Assembly: GCA_947089855.1 (NCBI GenBank)
Contig: CAMUML010000001.1
Coordinates: 1 to 64,000, forward strand
Length of the DNA stretch: 64,000 nt
Source of the DNA: an uncultured Eubacterium sp.
GTDB taxonomy: Bacteria > Bacillota > Clostridia > Lachnospirales > Lachnospiraceae
Direction: 5' to 3'
Within the stretch, counting starts at the first letter, position 1; the number at the start of each line of letters is the position of its first letter. Positions 8,701 through 18,300 of this stretch are shown here, one piece after another. The notes beneath the pieces were generated by a model. That model saw nothing but the letters and a program-made list of their open reading frames with translations. It was not told where the DNA came from and did no database searches. A program made the position numbers and the translations under genes.

Positions 8701-10862
8701 TTTTGATTAGGGAAGAGTATAGAAATCCTGATCCAGAGTGCAGTTATGCAGGGAAAGTGCGTGTAACTATTACAGGTACGGAAAATGGAAATTATGTTGA
8801 TAGTGCAAGTTTCTGGTATTATATCGGGAAAGATATAAGTACGGATGCAAACATTAGCATAAGTCCGACAACAAATGTATATAATGCGCAGATTCAAGCT
8901 CCTACTGTAACAGTAACGGGTGTTGGTCCAAACGAATATGTAATCGCAAATTACAAAGACGAAATCACACTTGAAAATCTGATCACTGAGAGAGGATTTG
9001 TAAACGCAGGAACCTACTATATCCGCGTAGAAGGCGACCCAACAAACGGCACCTACGCAACCAAACCGGAGACATTGACCTATACGATTACACCAAGGCC
9101 AATCTCCAGCTCTGTGGTAATTGACGGTTATAAGAAAGAGTACTCTTTCACCGGTTTTGATATTTGCCCGGTAGGTATATCCGTTACAGACTACATTGAC
9201 AAGATTAAATACAAACTGACAGAGGATGTGGATTATTCCTTATCCTATACAAACAACCTGAATGCAGGGACCGCTATTATTAATGTAAATGGCAAGAACA
9301 ACTTCAGTGGCACTGCGACTGCGAAGTTCCTGATCACCAGCTCGACCATAACCAGCGGCGGCAGTGATGCAAACAGTCCATACAATCAGGGTACTGGTGA
9401 GATTTCCGGATCGAAACCAGTGAAACCGGATGATGTAACCTTAACAATGGATACTACCGATGCAATGTACTATACTGGAAATCAGGTATATCCAAGAGTG
9501 TCAATTGCAGGCATGACGGAAAATATTGATTATACGGTTACGTACAGCAATAACGTGGAAGTTGGTACAGCGGCTGTATATATCAGCGGTATTGGCAACA
9601 ATAACGGAATGATCACAAAGAATTTCAAGATTGTTGCACAGTTGTCCAAGTGTACGGTGGCGCCGATTCCGGCACAGCAGTATACTGGCTCTGCAGTAAC
9701 GCCGACATTAACCATTACATGCGGTACAAATATCCTGGTAGAAGGCACGGATTATGTCGTAAGCTATGCAAACAATATTAATATTGGTACTGCTACTGCA
9801 ACGATCCGTTCTGCTAAGAACTCCAATTACCTGGGTTCTACAACAGCGACCTTTAGCATTGGAAATGATGTAGGCGGGTTTATTATCAGCGGATATGCAC
9901 CGAGCTATGCTTATACCGGTTCTGCAATCACACCGGGTATCATAGTAGAGTCTGGTACCGCAACGTTGTCGCAGGGTACGGATTACACCGTGACGTATTC
10001 CAATAATATTGATGCTGGCAAAGCAACAATTACCGTAACGGGTGTTGGAAGGTATTCTGGCACGCAGACCGCAAACTTTATTATCGAGCCGAAGAGTATG
10101 CAGTCATTGGATACCACAGCGGTAGAAGATAAGGTTTATACTGGTGATGCTTATACACCGGCGATTACGGTCAGCGATGGTACGAAGGTACTGCAAAATG
10201 GCGTAGATTATACGGTAACGTATGCAAATAATACGGAACCAGGTGTGGCTTCCATTATTATTACAGGTACGAGCAGCAATTATTCTGGTACAAAGGTTGT
10301 TAACTTTAAGATCGCAGGTGTTGCAGTCAAAGGCTTAAAGGCTTCGGATGTGAAGTACTCCAGCTTGAAACTGACATGGACGAAACAGGGATATGCAGAC
10401 GGTTACCAGATCTGTGATTCCAAGTCAAAGGCGATCAAGAGTGTAACGAAGAATACAGCAAGCATTTCAGGGTTGAAAGCAGCGACGAATTATAAGTACA
10501 AAGTAAGGTCATTTGTCCGCAATGCAGACGGTACGAGGTCTTACGGTGCATTCTCGCCTGTAGTCAGCGCGACTACGAAGCTGAAGACTCCGACTGTTAA
10601 GATGTCTTCTCCAAAGAAAAAGCAGGCAAAACTGAAATGGTCGAAAGTATCTGGCGCAACTGGCTATGAGATTTATTACAAGAAGGCAGGCGGCAGCTAC
10701 AAGAAGCTGAAGGTTATCAACAAAGCGAACACAAGGATACTGAAAGTGAAAGGATTAAAGAGCGGCGACCGCGTAGTCTTCCGTGTAAGGGCGTTTAAGA
10801 AGAGCGGCAGCAAGAAGATCTACAGCGCTTGGAATCCATCAAAGGTTCTTACGATTAAATAA
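2787..10862 (+). CDS. Giant secreted repeat protein with MBG/Ig-like repeats and C-terminal FN3 domains
   Basis: A 2,691-residue predicted surface protein. Residues 1 to about 35 form a signal peptide (basic start, IFIVLCSVLLLGGVAIAA, then APRLRA). Most of the rest is many degenerate repeats of about 75-100 residues carrying Y-T/N-G, then DYTVTYSNN, then an NYSGT-like turn, as in MBG/YDG-type Ig-like repeats. The last five, about residues 2,110-2,510, are the most regular. The final 180 or so residues are two FN3-like domains (LKLTWTKQGYADGYQI; AKLKWSKVSGATGYEIYYKK), the last very lysine-rich. There is no LPXTG or membrane anchor, so retention may be by charge or through partners. GAGAGGAAGG precedes ATG 2787. 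Sortase and LRR genes follow closely. Role as adhesin or matrix component is inferred. Confidence 0.8.
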   Translation: MYKDVWKKFGAKIFIVLCSVLLLGGVAIAAPRLRAAPGGGIATISPGAIFIGTDVTYDLDPTAFNSDGEPLNSDNSVGKQNLPEYITDNAGNRMSGSWFTPANQNNIQRDATNGYITAEFKATASNEIYSVGQVVNVRYQILKRRTNAVSSISCEISQENGVAGAYIVSGTNYNLSENHIKIKVTNSSGTFTLPQREIEGIQITSGTPALGQDVNYSVQLKNFEVVNNAPVGGTYKPKKLFENLRVEIDGRPPTSYPLQQDDDADTLSEKTKVYDEGILVYDGSNTNQPSNFGISVSYDRPTFTVRSNQSCYVGDARVFTLSAGNRGFVTFADNVSQVFEYNANTGYEYTPPQILYYESASSTPETYYSTNNGFQITRWEILGGGTAGPARMYITIPDKVTNATLDYYVKREIKNDNVTITLDPNEFTYDEDVNEQKPAVHIAFNDDPDYELTEDIGNGGDFTLSYQRLQETTDLKSAGTIRIIVNGTGNDTTGGYVTRPNRVSKTYEIKPKPVSGTVTLNVDGIPDNMFHAYDGQPAGVTQYAVIDNNGEEIYIRDLASADYTTSFQKKSEGGAWEDVPGTQQPSEVGVYKVTFHFRGNYSGDVTSDEYEIAAASFAGAEIVVQNDCDCGAQGEEGHIYNKQPHKPSVKVVQRDGTEVQEGAYSVDWGDNTNAGTGTITVTNRSNADETIEKTFNIAQRPISDGDLTFLDNSEYRFNTDTDTYERAYAGKTPPPPLSGVKYTEVDTNGNVVYEDELGRGDFENVTLVTPTGSGRYPTVGSEYQLKINGSGNYSGTQTTVAFKLIAKNINAVNSEGVHTVRIQEQGLSPMPIQTSTPTVADFRAHLEANLHVFDYEFATNGEELEIGVDYQITDISPETDGKITFKVNADQGSSGCYKNSLSGEFYYGNSIEDNRTTIMDRSDLVTSGVSNKMNGILAGTEVATRYENQLWFNRQFDVNDEGAAEDNGKYVSMIFADANTASVDNAIRLEHSGTPLRNGTHYRLEWGTLEYIGGKKIRSLTFIGKNGYYGKKTVYFLIAQNSMSGAIEVEWDPDNNLDGRVYNGERHLPEPIRVLYGTAPNTVELRRDHDYTVEWDENKNAGTGKVYIVGLRNYAGRKEIPFTIAKLDIGDAFEAGNMGLPELEANGRKYKYSYLSTTGGIDEWGVRPESSVVYNPRGFISENLTLRETLDPTTYKVNYFNYDHAWQEDNAQDSAHPELHPKIRIEALPTSINFTGVFEIDYEILRVSIQNECEVEYTNTVEFTGERLLPANLTIKYEGHPIPDSEYTLEGRYNRYVATLNTASVKIQPTENSNFMDTRVESFTVTGNLSPRPNSLAATNSEVIVTPENPDDRRVKFGSIENPLSSNPFTSVDFYQKANVDTSPIIMEDGRLENAEWDRYMVEGTDYILSCNAVQIGPAIVKITGQGNCFTGEYSTGVMLYGDLREAEFTQPGVISVSDPSSFSLSQVIGTVRCGNRTLQYGVDYKFEGDATASIGEHRVYMVPYDENVKFLIGECPIIYEVKQGVDGVEIPELLDSYPYNQGDPVVDLNTLSVTMNGTPLDRGNYTLELVNGTEVSTTNGAYIKITGQNNFTGEVEKHFTVTPYNLKDAYDAQDGSMRISYNDTVIYTGSEVFPEMDVISARKSSGLYKDLELGVDYRIVAGTGDNINYTKPDAEKPTFLIRSASRNYDGTIELPYSIVRRSIDNAEFDEIADEYYRNGKQIKPLPHATYNSRELVGVLYDNEADYSNTEADFTYQYDTDCSSVGEKQILIRGIGNFDGQLTLYYNIEKKNIGDVDVTLEITGNSLVYNGHEQIPAFRLSYDGDVILTYSGDSVLTNFMKNPKVEGRNNINATDSAQLVITTSEDDNYTGTKSVDFAIAKASLANHTKFLYRPEGGEGNVDLSSYKLNLPFVKNQSAKPNFAEEVDAAELQETQLGVYYNDAESENNGAFLKVGRDYTIVYEYVEPDTDDVLIREEYRNPDPECSYAGKVRVTITGTENGNYVDSASFWYYIGKDISTDANISISPTTNVYNAQIQAPTVTVTGVGPNEYVIANYKDEITLENLITERGFVNAGTYYIRVEGDPTNGTYATKPETLTYTITPRPISSSVVIDGYKKEYSFTGFDICPVGISVTDYIDKIKYKLTEDVDYSLSYTNNLNAGTAIINVNGKNNFSGTATAKFLITSSTITSGGSDANSPYNQGTGEISGSKPVKPDDVTLTMDTTDAMYYTGNQVYPRVSIAGMTENIDYTVTYSNNVEVGTAAVYISGIGNNNGMITKNFKIVAQLSKCTVAPIPAQQYTGSAVTPTLTITCGTNILVEGTDYVVSYANNINIGTATATIRSAKNSNYLGSTTATFSIGNDVGGFIISGYAPSYAYTGSAITPGIIVESGTATLSQGTDYTVTYSNNIDAGKATITVTGVGRYSGTQTANFIIEPKSMQSLDTTAVEDKVYTGDAYTPAITVSDGTKVLQNGVDYTVTYANNTEPGVASIIITGTSSNYSGTKVVNFKIAGVAVKGLKASDVKYSSLKLTWTKQGYADGYQICDSKSKAIKSVTKNTASISGLKAATNYKYKVRSFVRNADGTRSYGAFSPVVSATTKLKTPTVKMSSPKKKQAKLKWSKVSGATGYEIYYKKAGGSYKKLKVINKANTRILKVKGLKSGDRVVFRVRAFKKSGSKKIYSAWNPSKVLTIK

Positions 10863-10871
10863 AGGCTGGGC

Positions 10872-12050
10872 ATGAGTGAAAAATATAAAATAGGCGTTTA
10901 TGAATTTAATACCTATGAAGAGTACCTTGCGGCACAGGAAGATGTAAAGAAAATTGATTATATTACCAAAAAGATCGATATTACAGATGCCGATGCTGCC
11001 GTAAGGCTCTACACTCTTATCAGGAATAAGGAGATCATTTTCCGAAGCAAGATCGGGGTTTCCTTTTCCTGGTACCTAACCGATATACTGGCACAGAATT
11101 CCCAAAATCTGCTAGAGGAAAAGCATAAAAAAGAGGAACAAAAGGAACAGGGGCACAAACTCAAGCTTGCAGGTATCGCCTGTATCGTGGGTGCAGTGCT
11201 TTGCCTTGGATATTATGGTATTACGCTCTGGCAAGATCATTTGGAGAGCAAAGAGTTTCAACGGCTGCAGGATATGCAGAATATGACCGGGCATATAATA
11301 GAAGATTCCTATGTAGAAGATGCCGGGCGCCAGGAGATACCTGACAGTACAAAAGACGAAACAACGTCAAAAACAAAAAAGGGAACAAAAAAAGCAGGCA
11401 GCAAGGCTTCCGGTGTTGCCGGGAAATCTGCCAAGGCGGGGGCAAAAGGATCAGACCCTGCAAAACTTACTGTTTTAAAGAATTATAACAAGCTATACAA
11501 GCAGAATAAAGATTTGGCGGGCTGGCTAAGGATTGAGGGTACAACGATTGACTATCCGGTTATGCAGACCGGGGAAAGCCAGTCCGATTTTTATCTGCAT
11601 CATGATTTTAACAAAAAAGACAGCGACCACGGTACGTTATTCCTGGATGCCAGGAATGATTTTGTGAACCGTGATACCAACCTTATTATATATGGGCATA
11701 ATATGAAGGACGGGACGATGTTTGGCAGCCTGCCCAATTATATGGATAAGGATTATTGGGAATCGCATAAAGAGATTGTATTTGATACGATTTATGAAAA
11801 GGCCCGCTATCAAGTTGTGGCGGTTTGTTTGTCGAAAGTAAATTATCAAGACGACGATAGTTTTCGGTATTACAATTTTCTGAATGCAGGGACCAAGGAA
11901 GAATTTAAGGCGTTTTTGGCCAATATACAGCAGCTCACTGTGTTTGACCAGACAATTGACATTTCGTATGGGGATGAGCTGCTTACTTTGTCGACCTGCA
12001 GCTATTATGTACAGGATGGCAGGCTGTTCCTCATTGCGAAGAAGGAGTGA
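10872..12050 (+). CDS. Class B-type sortase with cytosolic N-terminal extension
   Basis: A 392-residue membrane transpeptidase that cuts a sorting signal and joins the protein to cell-wall peptide. The catalytic triad is visible: the His in YGHNMKDGTMFGSLP, Cys376 in LSTCSYY and Arg384 in DGRLFLIAKK. WLRIEGTTIDYPVMQ and FYLHHDFNKKDSDHGTLFLD are typical of class B. Residues 1 to about 90 are charged and cytosolic, one membrane helix follows (LAGIACIVGAVLCLGYYGI), then a Lys/Ser/Gly linker. This is longer at the N terminus than a minimal sortase. The gene starts 9 bases after the giant gene and ends at the RBS of the LRR gene, whose product has a sorting signal and is the likely substrate. Confidence 0.9.
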   Translation: MSEKYKIGVYEFNTYEEYLAAQEDVKKIDYITKKIDITDADAAVRLYTLIRNKEIIFRSKIGVSFSWYLTDILAQNSQNLLEEKHKKEEQKEQGHKLKLAGIACIVGAVLCLGYYGITLWQDHLESKEFQRLQDMQNMTGHIIEDSYVEDAGRQEIPDSTKDETTSKTKKGTKKAGSKASGVAGKSAKAGAKGSDPAKLTVLKNYNKLYKQNKDLAGWLRIEGTTIDYPVMQTGESQSDFYLHHDFNKKDSDHGTLFLDARNDFVNRDTNLIIYGHNMKDGTMFGSLPNYMDKDYWESHKEIVFDTIYEKARYQVVAVCLSKVNYQDDDSFRYYNFLNAGTKEEFKAFLANIQQLTVFDQTIDISYGDELLTLSTCSYYVQDGRLFLIAKKE

Positions 12051-12055
12051 CAGCT

Positions 12056-13798
12056 ATGAATGTTTTATCAGCCAAAAGAAAGCCAGCGGCTAATTATTTT
12101 TCGGCTGGCAGATACAATCATTTGAAACAAAAATTTGCAGTAGCGCTGGCATTTGCGGTCTTTTCCTTTTGGATGCCATGCAAGGCACAGGCGGCTTCTA
12201 CATCAGGCAACATGACGATCAATGCCGGGGTGCTGGTTTCCTATAACGGCGGAGGCGGTGCGGTCACGATCCCTTCAAATGTAACGGCAATCGGGGCAGG
12301 CGCATTTTCGGGCAAGCCGATCAGTTCGGTCAGTATTCCGGGCAGTGTAAAGAGTATTGGGGATAATGCCTTTGCAAACTGTTCCGCGTTATCGAATGTA
12401 ACGGTTCCAGGCAGTGTGACGAATATGGGAAGCGGTGTATTTTCCGGCTGTTCAGGGCTTAGTTCGGTAAGTATGCAGGCGTCGATCGGGGCTATTCCGG
12501 CATCTACATTCAGCAATTGCCGTGCGTTATCCAGTATCGCAATTGCAGCGGGCGTGACTACAATTGGCAGCGGTGCGTTTTCCGGCTGTTCCAATTTATC
12601 GACAATGGCGGTACCGTCTGGTATCACCAGTATTGGGGACAGTGCCTTTGCAAACTGTTCCGGCTTAACAGCGATTTCCTTGCCGGCAAGTACGACCAGT
12701 ATCGGTGGCAGTGCATTATCTGGCTGTTCCAGCCTATCTACGATTAATGTGGCTTCCGGCAATTCCGCATATGCATCTGACGGCGGATGCCTGTATAATT
12801 CATCATTAACCCGCCTGGTCATGGTGCCAGTCGGAAAATCCAGTGTTTCGATCTATTCTGGTACAAAGATTATTGGCAGCGGTGCCCTGGCTGGCTGCAG
12901 CAGGGTTACTTCCTTAAGCCTGCCTACGGGCTTGACTACGATTGAAAGCGGTGCATTTTCTGGCAGCGGAATCGGTTCCATTACCATACCGGCTTCCGTA
13001 ACCTCGATCGGTTCACAGCCAGGATGGTCGCCATCGCAGATCACTGGTTACAGCGGTTCAGCGGCGGAATCGTTCGCATCATCGTCCGGCTATGTATTTT
13101 CCAGCCTGGATGGCGGTTCTTCTGACAGCGATGCTTCCGACGACGACGAGAGCGGTACGGGTTCTGCGTCTGGTTCTGCAGCACCGGACAGTGCTACGGT
13201 AAATGTAGGAAGCGGCAGTGGTTCCAGCAATACCGGAAACAGCGGTTCTGGCAGTTCAAACAACGGTTCCGGCAATTCCGGCAACGGTTCATCCGGCGGG
13301 GATAAAGCGGACAGTGCTACAGTAAATGTAGGCGGCGGTTCCAATAGTTCCAGCAATAAGGGCGGTTCTAATGGTTCCGGCAATACTGGAAGCGGTTCAG
13401 CTGGTACGTCTGGCAACACAGGCAGCGGTTCAGGCAGCAATGCAACTGGCACTACAGGCAGCGGTTCGGGTGGCAGCACATCTGGTTCCAGCACAGGCAG
13501 TGCTTCAGGAGGCAGTACAAGCGGTGGTTCCAATATCGGCAGCGGTTCAGGCGGCAGTGTGTCTGGCAGCGGCAGTGCGGGTACCGGCGGTTCTGTTTCA
13601 GGCGGCAGTACAGGTACCGCAGGCGGCGGAACGTCGTATACGTCCAACAGCGGCTCCGGAAGCACGTCCAATGGGCATACGCTGGATGAAACGCCAAAGA
13701 CAGGGGATGGTTCCATCGATGCATGGCTCTTCCTTGTCCTGGGGCTGATTTTTATTGGATGCGGATTTATCATTGCAGGCAAACGGCGTGGTGTATAA
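12056..13798 (+). CDS. BspA-like leucine-rich-repeat surface protein with TPKTG sorting signal
   Basis: About 580 residues. An N-terminal signal peptide ends near KAQAAS. About ten LRR_5/BspA-type repeats follow (IGDNAFANCSALSNVTVPGS and variants, roughly 23 residues each), then a region of about 180 residues made almost wholly of Gly, Ser, Asn and Thr. The C terminus has a TPKTGD motif, a hydrophobic helix (WLFLVLGLIFIGCGFIIAG) and a KRRGV tail, the layout of a sortase substrate with a leucine-less signal. GAAGGAG at 12041-12047 favours ATG 12056 over an in-frame GTG at 12047 that overlaps the sortase stop. Likely function is display of an adhesive or binding domain on the wall (inference). 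Confidence 0.88.
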   Translation: MNVLSAKRKPAANYFSAGRYNHLKQKFAVALAFAVFSFWMPCKAQAASTSGNMTINAGVLVSYNGGGGAVTIPSNVTAIGAGAFSGKPISSVSIPGSVKSIGDNAFANCSALSNVTVPGSVTNMGSGVFSGCSGLSSVSMQASIGAIPASTFSNCRALSSIAIAAGVTTIGSGAFSGCSNLSTMAVPSGITSIGDSAFANCSGLTAISLPASTTSIGGSALSGCSSLSTINVASGNSAYASDGGCLYNSSLTRLVMVPVGKSSVSIYSGTKIIGSGALAGCSRVTSLSLPTGLTTIESGAFSGSGIGSITIPASVTSIGSQPGWSPSQITGYSGSAAESFASSSGYVFSSLDGGSSDSDASDDDESGTGSASGSAAPDSATVNVGSGSGSSNTGNSGSGSSNNGSGNSGNGSSGGDKADSATVNVGGGSNSSSNKGGSNGSGNTGSGSAGTSGNTGSGSGSNATGTTGSGSGGSTSGSSTGSASGGSTSGGSNIGSGSGGSVSGSGSAGTGGSVSGGSTGTAGGGTSYTSNSGSGSTSNGHTLDETPKTGDGSIDAWLFLVLGLIFIGCGFIIAGKRRGV

Positions 13799-13861
13799 AA
13801 ATATAAGATACAAGGAAACATAAAACTGGATAGAAATAAAATGCCGATGGCAATAAGGCAG

Positions 13862-13900
13862 CAGGAATCGAACTTGTAAGGAGGGCGGTTCCTGTTTTTT
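13862..13900 (+). terminator. Probable terminator of the surface-protein operon
   Basis: CAGGAA (13862-13867) can pair with TTCCTG (13889-13894), followed by a run of Ts to 13900. The loop is long (21 bases), so the hairpin is modest, but the position 60 bases after the LRR gene fits. Confidence 0.5.
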
Positions 13901-14005
13901 ATTAAGGTTAATAATTGCCGGTGAAGCTATCCAAACAAAAACTTGCAAAAAATACCATTCCACCTTATAAAATTAGGAATTTTTGACAGAAATATGAAAA
14001 ACATC

Positions 14006-14034
14006 TTGCAGAATTGCTTATTTCATAATAAAAT
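14006..14034 (+). promoter_or_regulatory. Vegetative (sigma-A type) promoter for gdhA
   Basis: TTGCAG at 14006-14011 and TAAAAT at 14029-14034 are separated by 17 bases, about 45 bases before the gdhA start. Confidence 0.55.
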
Positions 14035-14059
14035 AAAGAGCGGATGGAAATGAAATTAA

Positions 14060-15415
<1,356 letters not shown>

Positions 15416-15473
15416 AAGCTAGCCATATCATCCTAAATAAAACATGGCATAGCAATTACGCTGAGTAAAAAAG

Positions 15474-15514
15474 GGGCTGCTGGGAAGTATTAAATTATCC
15501 CGGTAGCCCTGTAT
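15474..15514 (+). terminator. gdhA terminator
   Basis: GGGCTGCTGGGA (15474-15485) pairs with TCCCGGTAGCCC (15498-15509), a 12-bp stem with two G-U pairs. A T-rich tract follows. Confidence 0.75.
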
Positions 15515-15537
15515 TTATTTTAGATTCAAGAGTGTAA

Positions 15538-15849
15538 TTGCCGGTACTGACGGACGATGCGAGATTTCTGGAAACAACAGTAGCGGCAAAAGTAGGAGGT
15601 GGGCCTAAAAACATGAATGAAGTGCTAGACAGAATTGAAAATAGGGGTATTGAAATTGGTATAGAGCGAGGTATAAAGCGAGGCATAGAGCGAGGTATAG
15701 AACAGGGGGATAGGAACCGTGCAAAAAAAGTTGCTTTCCGCTTAAAGAGGAAAGGACTTCCAATTGAGGATATAGCTGATGTAGTAGAAATGGATATAAG
15801 TACAGTTGCTTCCTGGATACAAAATATGCCGGAAGGTGACGGAATATGA
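15538..15849 (+). pseudogene. C-terminal fragment of a PD-(D/E)XK nuclease-family transposase (Rpn-like)
   Basis: The open frame encodes VGGGPKNMNEVLDRIENRG, then tandem GIERGIKRGIERGIEQG repeats and KGLPIEDIADVVEMDISTVASWI. This tail, a charged G-I-x-x-G repeat followed by a helix-turn-helix-like end, is typical of the C terminus of Rpn-type/PD-(D/E)XK transposase-family proteins common in gut Firmicutes. The nuclease domain that should precede it is absent, because upstream lies the gdhA terminator. No RBS is seen at the TTG where the frame opens (15538). A shorter product from ATG 15613 is possible but has no evident function. The 260 bases after it hold no gene I recognise. Confidence 0.65.
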
Positions 15850-16006
15850 ACAAGGGAGGCGTGCAGTATAAAAAATGTCATACGCAACGAGGGAGGACGA
15901 TGTCCCTTTCAGGTTTGTGTAAAAGCAGCTTCTTATTCCGGCCACGGATTGATCTGGGAGTAGGATGTTTATGAAAAGAAACGGATTGTCTGGCTTGGAT
16001 ACTATA

Positions 16007-16063
16007 AAAAGAACCCTGCCGAAAATCAAAGTTCAAAAACTTCGATTTCCGCAGGGATCTTTT
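16007..16063 (-). terminator. Long hairpin terminator of the LTA-synthase-like gene
   Basis: Arms 16007-16033 and 16038-16063 are complementary over about 25 bp with a few mismatches (core CCCTGC/GCAGGG), with A/T runs on both sides. It lies about 50 bases beyond the minus-strand stop and probably works in both directions. Confidence 0.8.
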
Positions 16064-16109
16064 ATTATGATTGTTCTAATTCATTAATTTTCTATCTGGT
16101 ATACTTTGC

Positions 16110-18245
16110 TTACTGCTGGATTTCCTCAGAGCCCGTTTCCATAGCGCCTGGCCCGTAATAAACCATTGCATTTTCTGTAGTCCGGAAAATAGTACTGCTG
16201 GAACCAACCTGGCAGACTTTTAATACATCCCCGTTTTCCAGATCTGCAACGTCCTCTGCCGGAAGTACTACCTGTTTATCAGATACAAAAACGGTATTCA
16301 TTTTTTCATCATTTACATAGATACGGCTCCAATTTGTAAAATTCGCCCCATAAAGTGACAGGCTTCCGTCGGCATTCGTACGATAATTGTATAGATAAGT
16401 TTTGTCCACACCCATTTCTAAATCGGAAGCTGGGTATAAATCCTTGCCGTCATAGCAGAAGCGTTCTCCATACAGGATGTCGTACTGCAAATTTTCCATC
16501 CCATTTTGGTAGCGGCTGTCTTCGGTGCGGTAACCGCCTGCCTGGTGGTAAGTAAACATGGTCCCTTCATGCAGGCCTGCCTGTTCCATTGCATACGCAA
16601 GGAGCTGGTAAGCGGCCAAGTCTGAGTTTTTCTGCTCCAGGCCAAAATTATTCCAAGTAGCATATTTTGTCTTAAATATATCGCCGGATTTCATGTCTTC
16701 ATCCGTAAGGCCCAAAGTTGGAAGATGGTCGCCAAACAGCACGAGGATAGTTTCTTCATCCCTTTGTGCCAGCATATCGGTTAGTTTGCCAATAAACTTA
16801 TCTACTTCGTGGATCTGGTTTACATAGTATTCCCACTGGTAGTTGGCTTCTTCCGTTTCAGCGCCGGTTACCTGGATGTCTGGATTTTGGATAACCTTTT
16901 CTTCCGGATAGTTTCCGTGGCCCTGTACCGTAATGGTATAGACAAAATCGGACTGGCCTGGGGTGGAATCCAACGCTTTCTTTGTTTCTTCTACTAATAT
17001 ATCGTCGGTTGGCCACGAACCGAGCGGTGTATATTCCTGGATATTCATTAATTCTTTGCTTGTAAATGTATCAAAACCAAATTGCGAAAAAACGTGTGCC
17101 CGGCTGTAGAAGTTTCCACCATTGTTGTGGACTACATGGGTTCCATAGCCGATTGCGGATAAGTCAGAAGCAATGCTTTCACAGTCGGTATCTTTTAAAA
17201 TGGTTTTGTATGGGTACTCGCCTGTACCGAAAAAGCGCAGGTTCATCCCCGTAAGTACTTCAAATTCCGAGTTTGCAGTTCCCGCGCCTACAACTGGGAC
17301 GGACAGGTATCCCGAGGTGTAGTCCTTGCTTAATTTCCGGAAATTTGGGATTGGGTCTTCGGACAGGTTTAGGAACTTGATTTCCGTTGGATCCATAAAA
17401 GATTCAAGCAGGACGCAGACAACGTTTGGCTGCTGCCCGTCTTTGGAATCGGATACTACCTGGCCGGAGTCGGCTACTTTAAACGAAGATTTTTCTTCTT
17501 TGGCACGTGCCACCTCTTCTTCTATATTTTTGATTTTATTTTTGGAATAGTCCAGCGGTTTATGCATACCGCGATCCATTACACTGGAGGAAAATCCATA
17601 TACGAACCCGTAATCGGAATATCCTTGTGCGATATTTGCAAAGTACGTAGCCATCCAGTCGGAATTTTGTGCGAACGTAGTCGCTGCCGACATAATGACG
17701 CACATCCCAGCACACAGCAGCACAGCGCGTACCTTATGTGCCCGCCCCTGGAATTTTGGCCCCTTAATGCCTAGGATGATTAAAAATACTGCCAAGGCGC
17801 TTAACAGGATAATGACACATATTTCTTGAAACTTTGTAAAATATTGCGTATTTGTCATAGTCAGCAGGTCAGATACACATTTAAGGTCGGTGTAGCTAAA
17901 TGGCGTGACCCGTTTTGACAATACACAGCCATTTATAATACCAAGCAGCAGCCATACGCTGCTGATAATAATCCGCATCAACATCCGGCGGCGGAACAGG
18001 TATACAATGATCAATGTTGCATAAATGATCAAAGAATTAAATAAAAATGCAAATGTATGACCGGCAAGAAATTCGAATGCCCCAATAATCGACCTTCTGG
18101 AACAGATTTCGATTACTAGCACCAGCATACACGATAATAGTGCGTGGAATAACAGGGAATAACGGTTTAAAAAAGCAATCTGTCGGCTGTAATCGCGTTT
18201 TTCCTTCTGCCGTTGTTGTAACTTATTTTTCAGTGCTGTTTTCAT
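16110..18245 (-). CDS. LTA synthase family membrane sulfatase/phosphoglycerol transferase
   Basis: 711 residues. About five N-terminal membrane helices (residues 25-190) precede an extracellular alkaline-phosphatase-superfamily domain from about residue 275 (NVVCVLLESFMDPTEIKFLN). GTANSEFEVLTG carries the predicted nucleophile threonine, and VLFGDHLPTLG and TITVQGHGNYPEE supply metal-site residues. Family members polymerise glycerol phosphate on lipoteichoic acid or transfer phosphoglycerol to other wall glycolipids; which of these applies here is not decidable. The last 130 or so residues form an extra domain beyond the catalytic core. An AAGGAGG ribosome-binding site sits before the ATG at 18245. 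It is monocistronic, with its own promoter and terminator. Confidence 0.9.
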   Translation of the reverse strand: MKTALKNKLQQRQKEKRDYSRQIAFLNRYSLLFHALLSCMLVLVIEICSRRSIIGAFEFLAGHTFAFLFNSLIIYATLIIVYLFRRRMLMRIIISSVWLLLGIINGCVLSKRVTPFSYTDLKCVSDLLTMTNTQYFTKFQEICVIILLSALAVFLIILGIKGPKFQGRAHKVRAVLLCAGMCVIMSAATTFAQNSDWMATYFANIAQGYSDYGFVYGFSSSVMDRGMHKPLDYSKNKIKNIEEEVARAKEEKSSFKVADSGQVVSDSKDGQQPNVVCVLLESFMDPTEIKFLNLSEDPIPNFRKLSKDYTSGYLSVPVVGAGTANSEFEVLTGMNLRFFGTGEYPYKTILKDTDCESIASDLSAIGYGTHVVHNNGGNFYSRAHVFSQFGFDTFTSKELMNIQEYTPLGSWPTDDILVEETKKALDSTPGQSDFVYTITVQGHGNYPEEKVIQNPDIQVTGAETEEANYQWEYYVNQIHEVDKFIGKLTDMLAQRDEETILVLFGDHLPTLGLTDEDMKSGDIFKTKYATWNNFGLEQKNSDLAAYQLLAYAMEQAGLHEGTMFTYHQAGGYRTEDSRYQNGMENLQYDILYGERFCYDGKDLYPASDLEMGVDKTYLYNYRTNADGSLSLYGANFTNWSRIYVNDEKMNTVFVSDKQVVLPAEDVADLENGDVLKVCQVGSSSTIFRTTENAMVYYGPGAMETGSEEIQQ

Positions 18246-18300
18246 AAACGGAAAACCTCCTTACAGAAATTCCTTACATAACTTTATTCTGGCTGAGAAT

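Noticed and set aside
12241-13821. Long minus-strand open frames opposite the LRR gene (193 and 243 codons)
   Set aside because: They mirror the low-complexity Gly/Ser and repeat coding on the plus strand, have no RBS or family features and give proline/leucine-rich nonsense.
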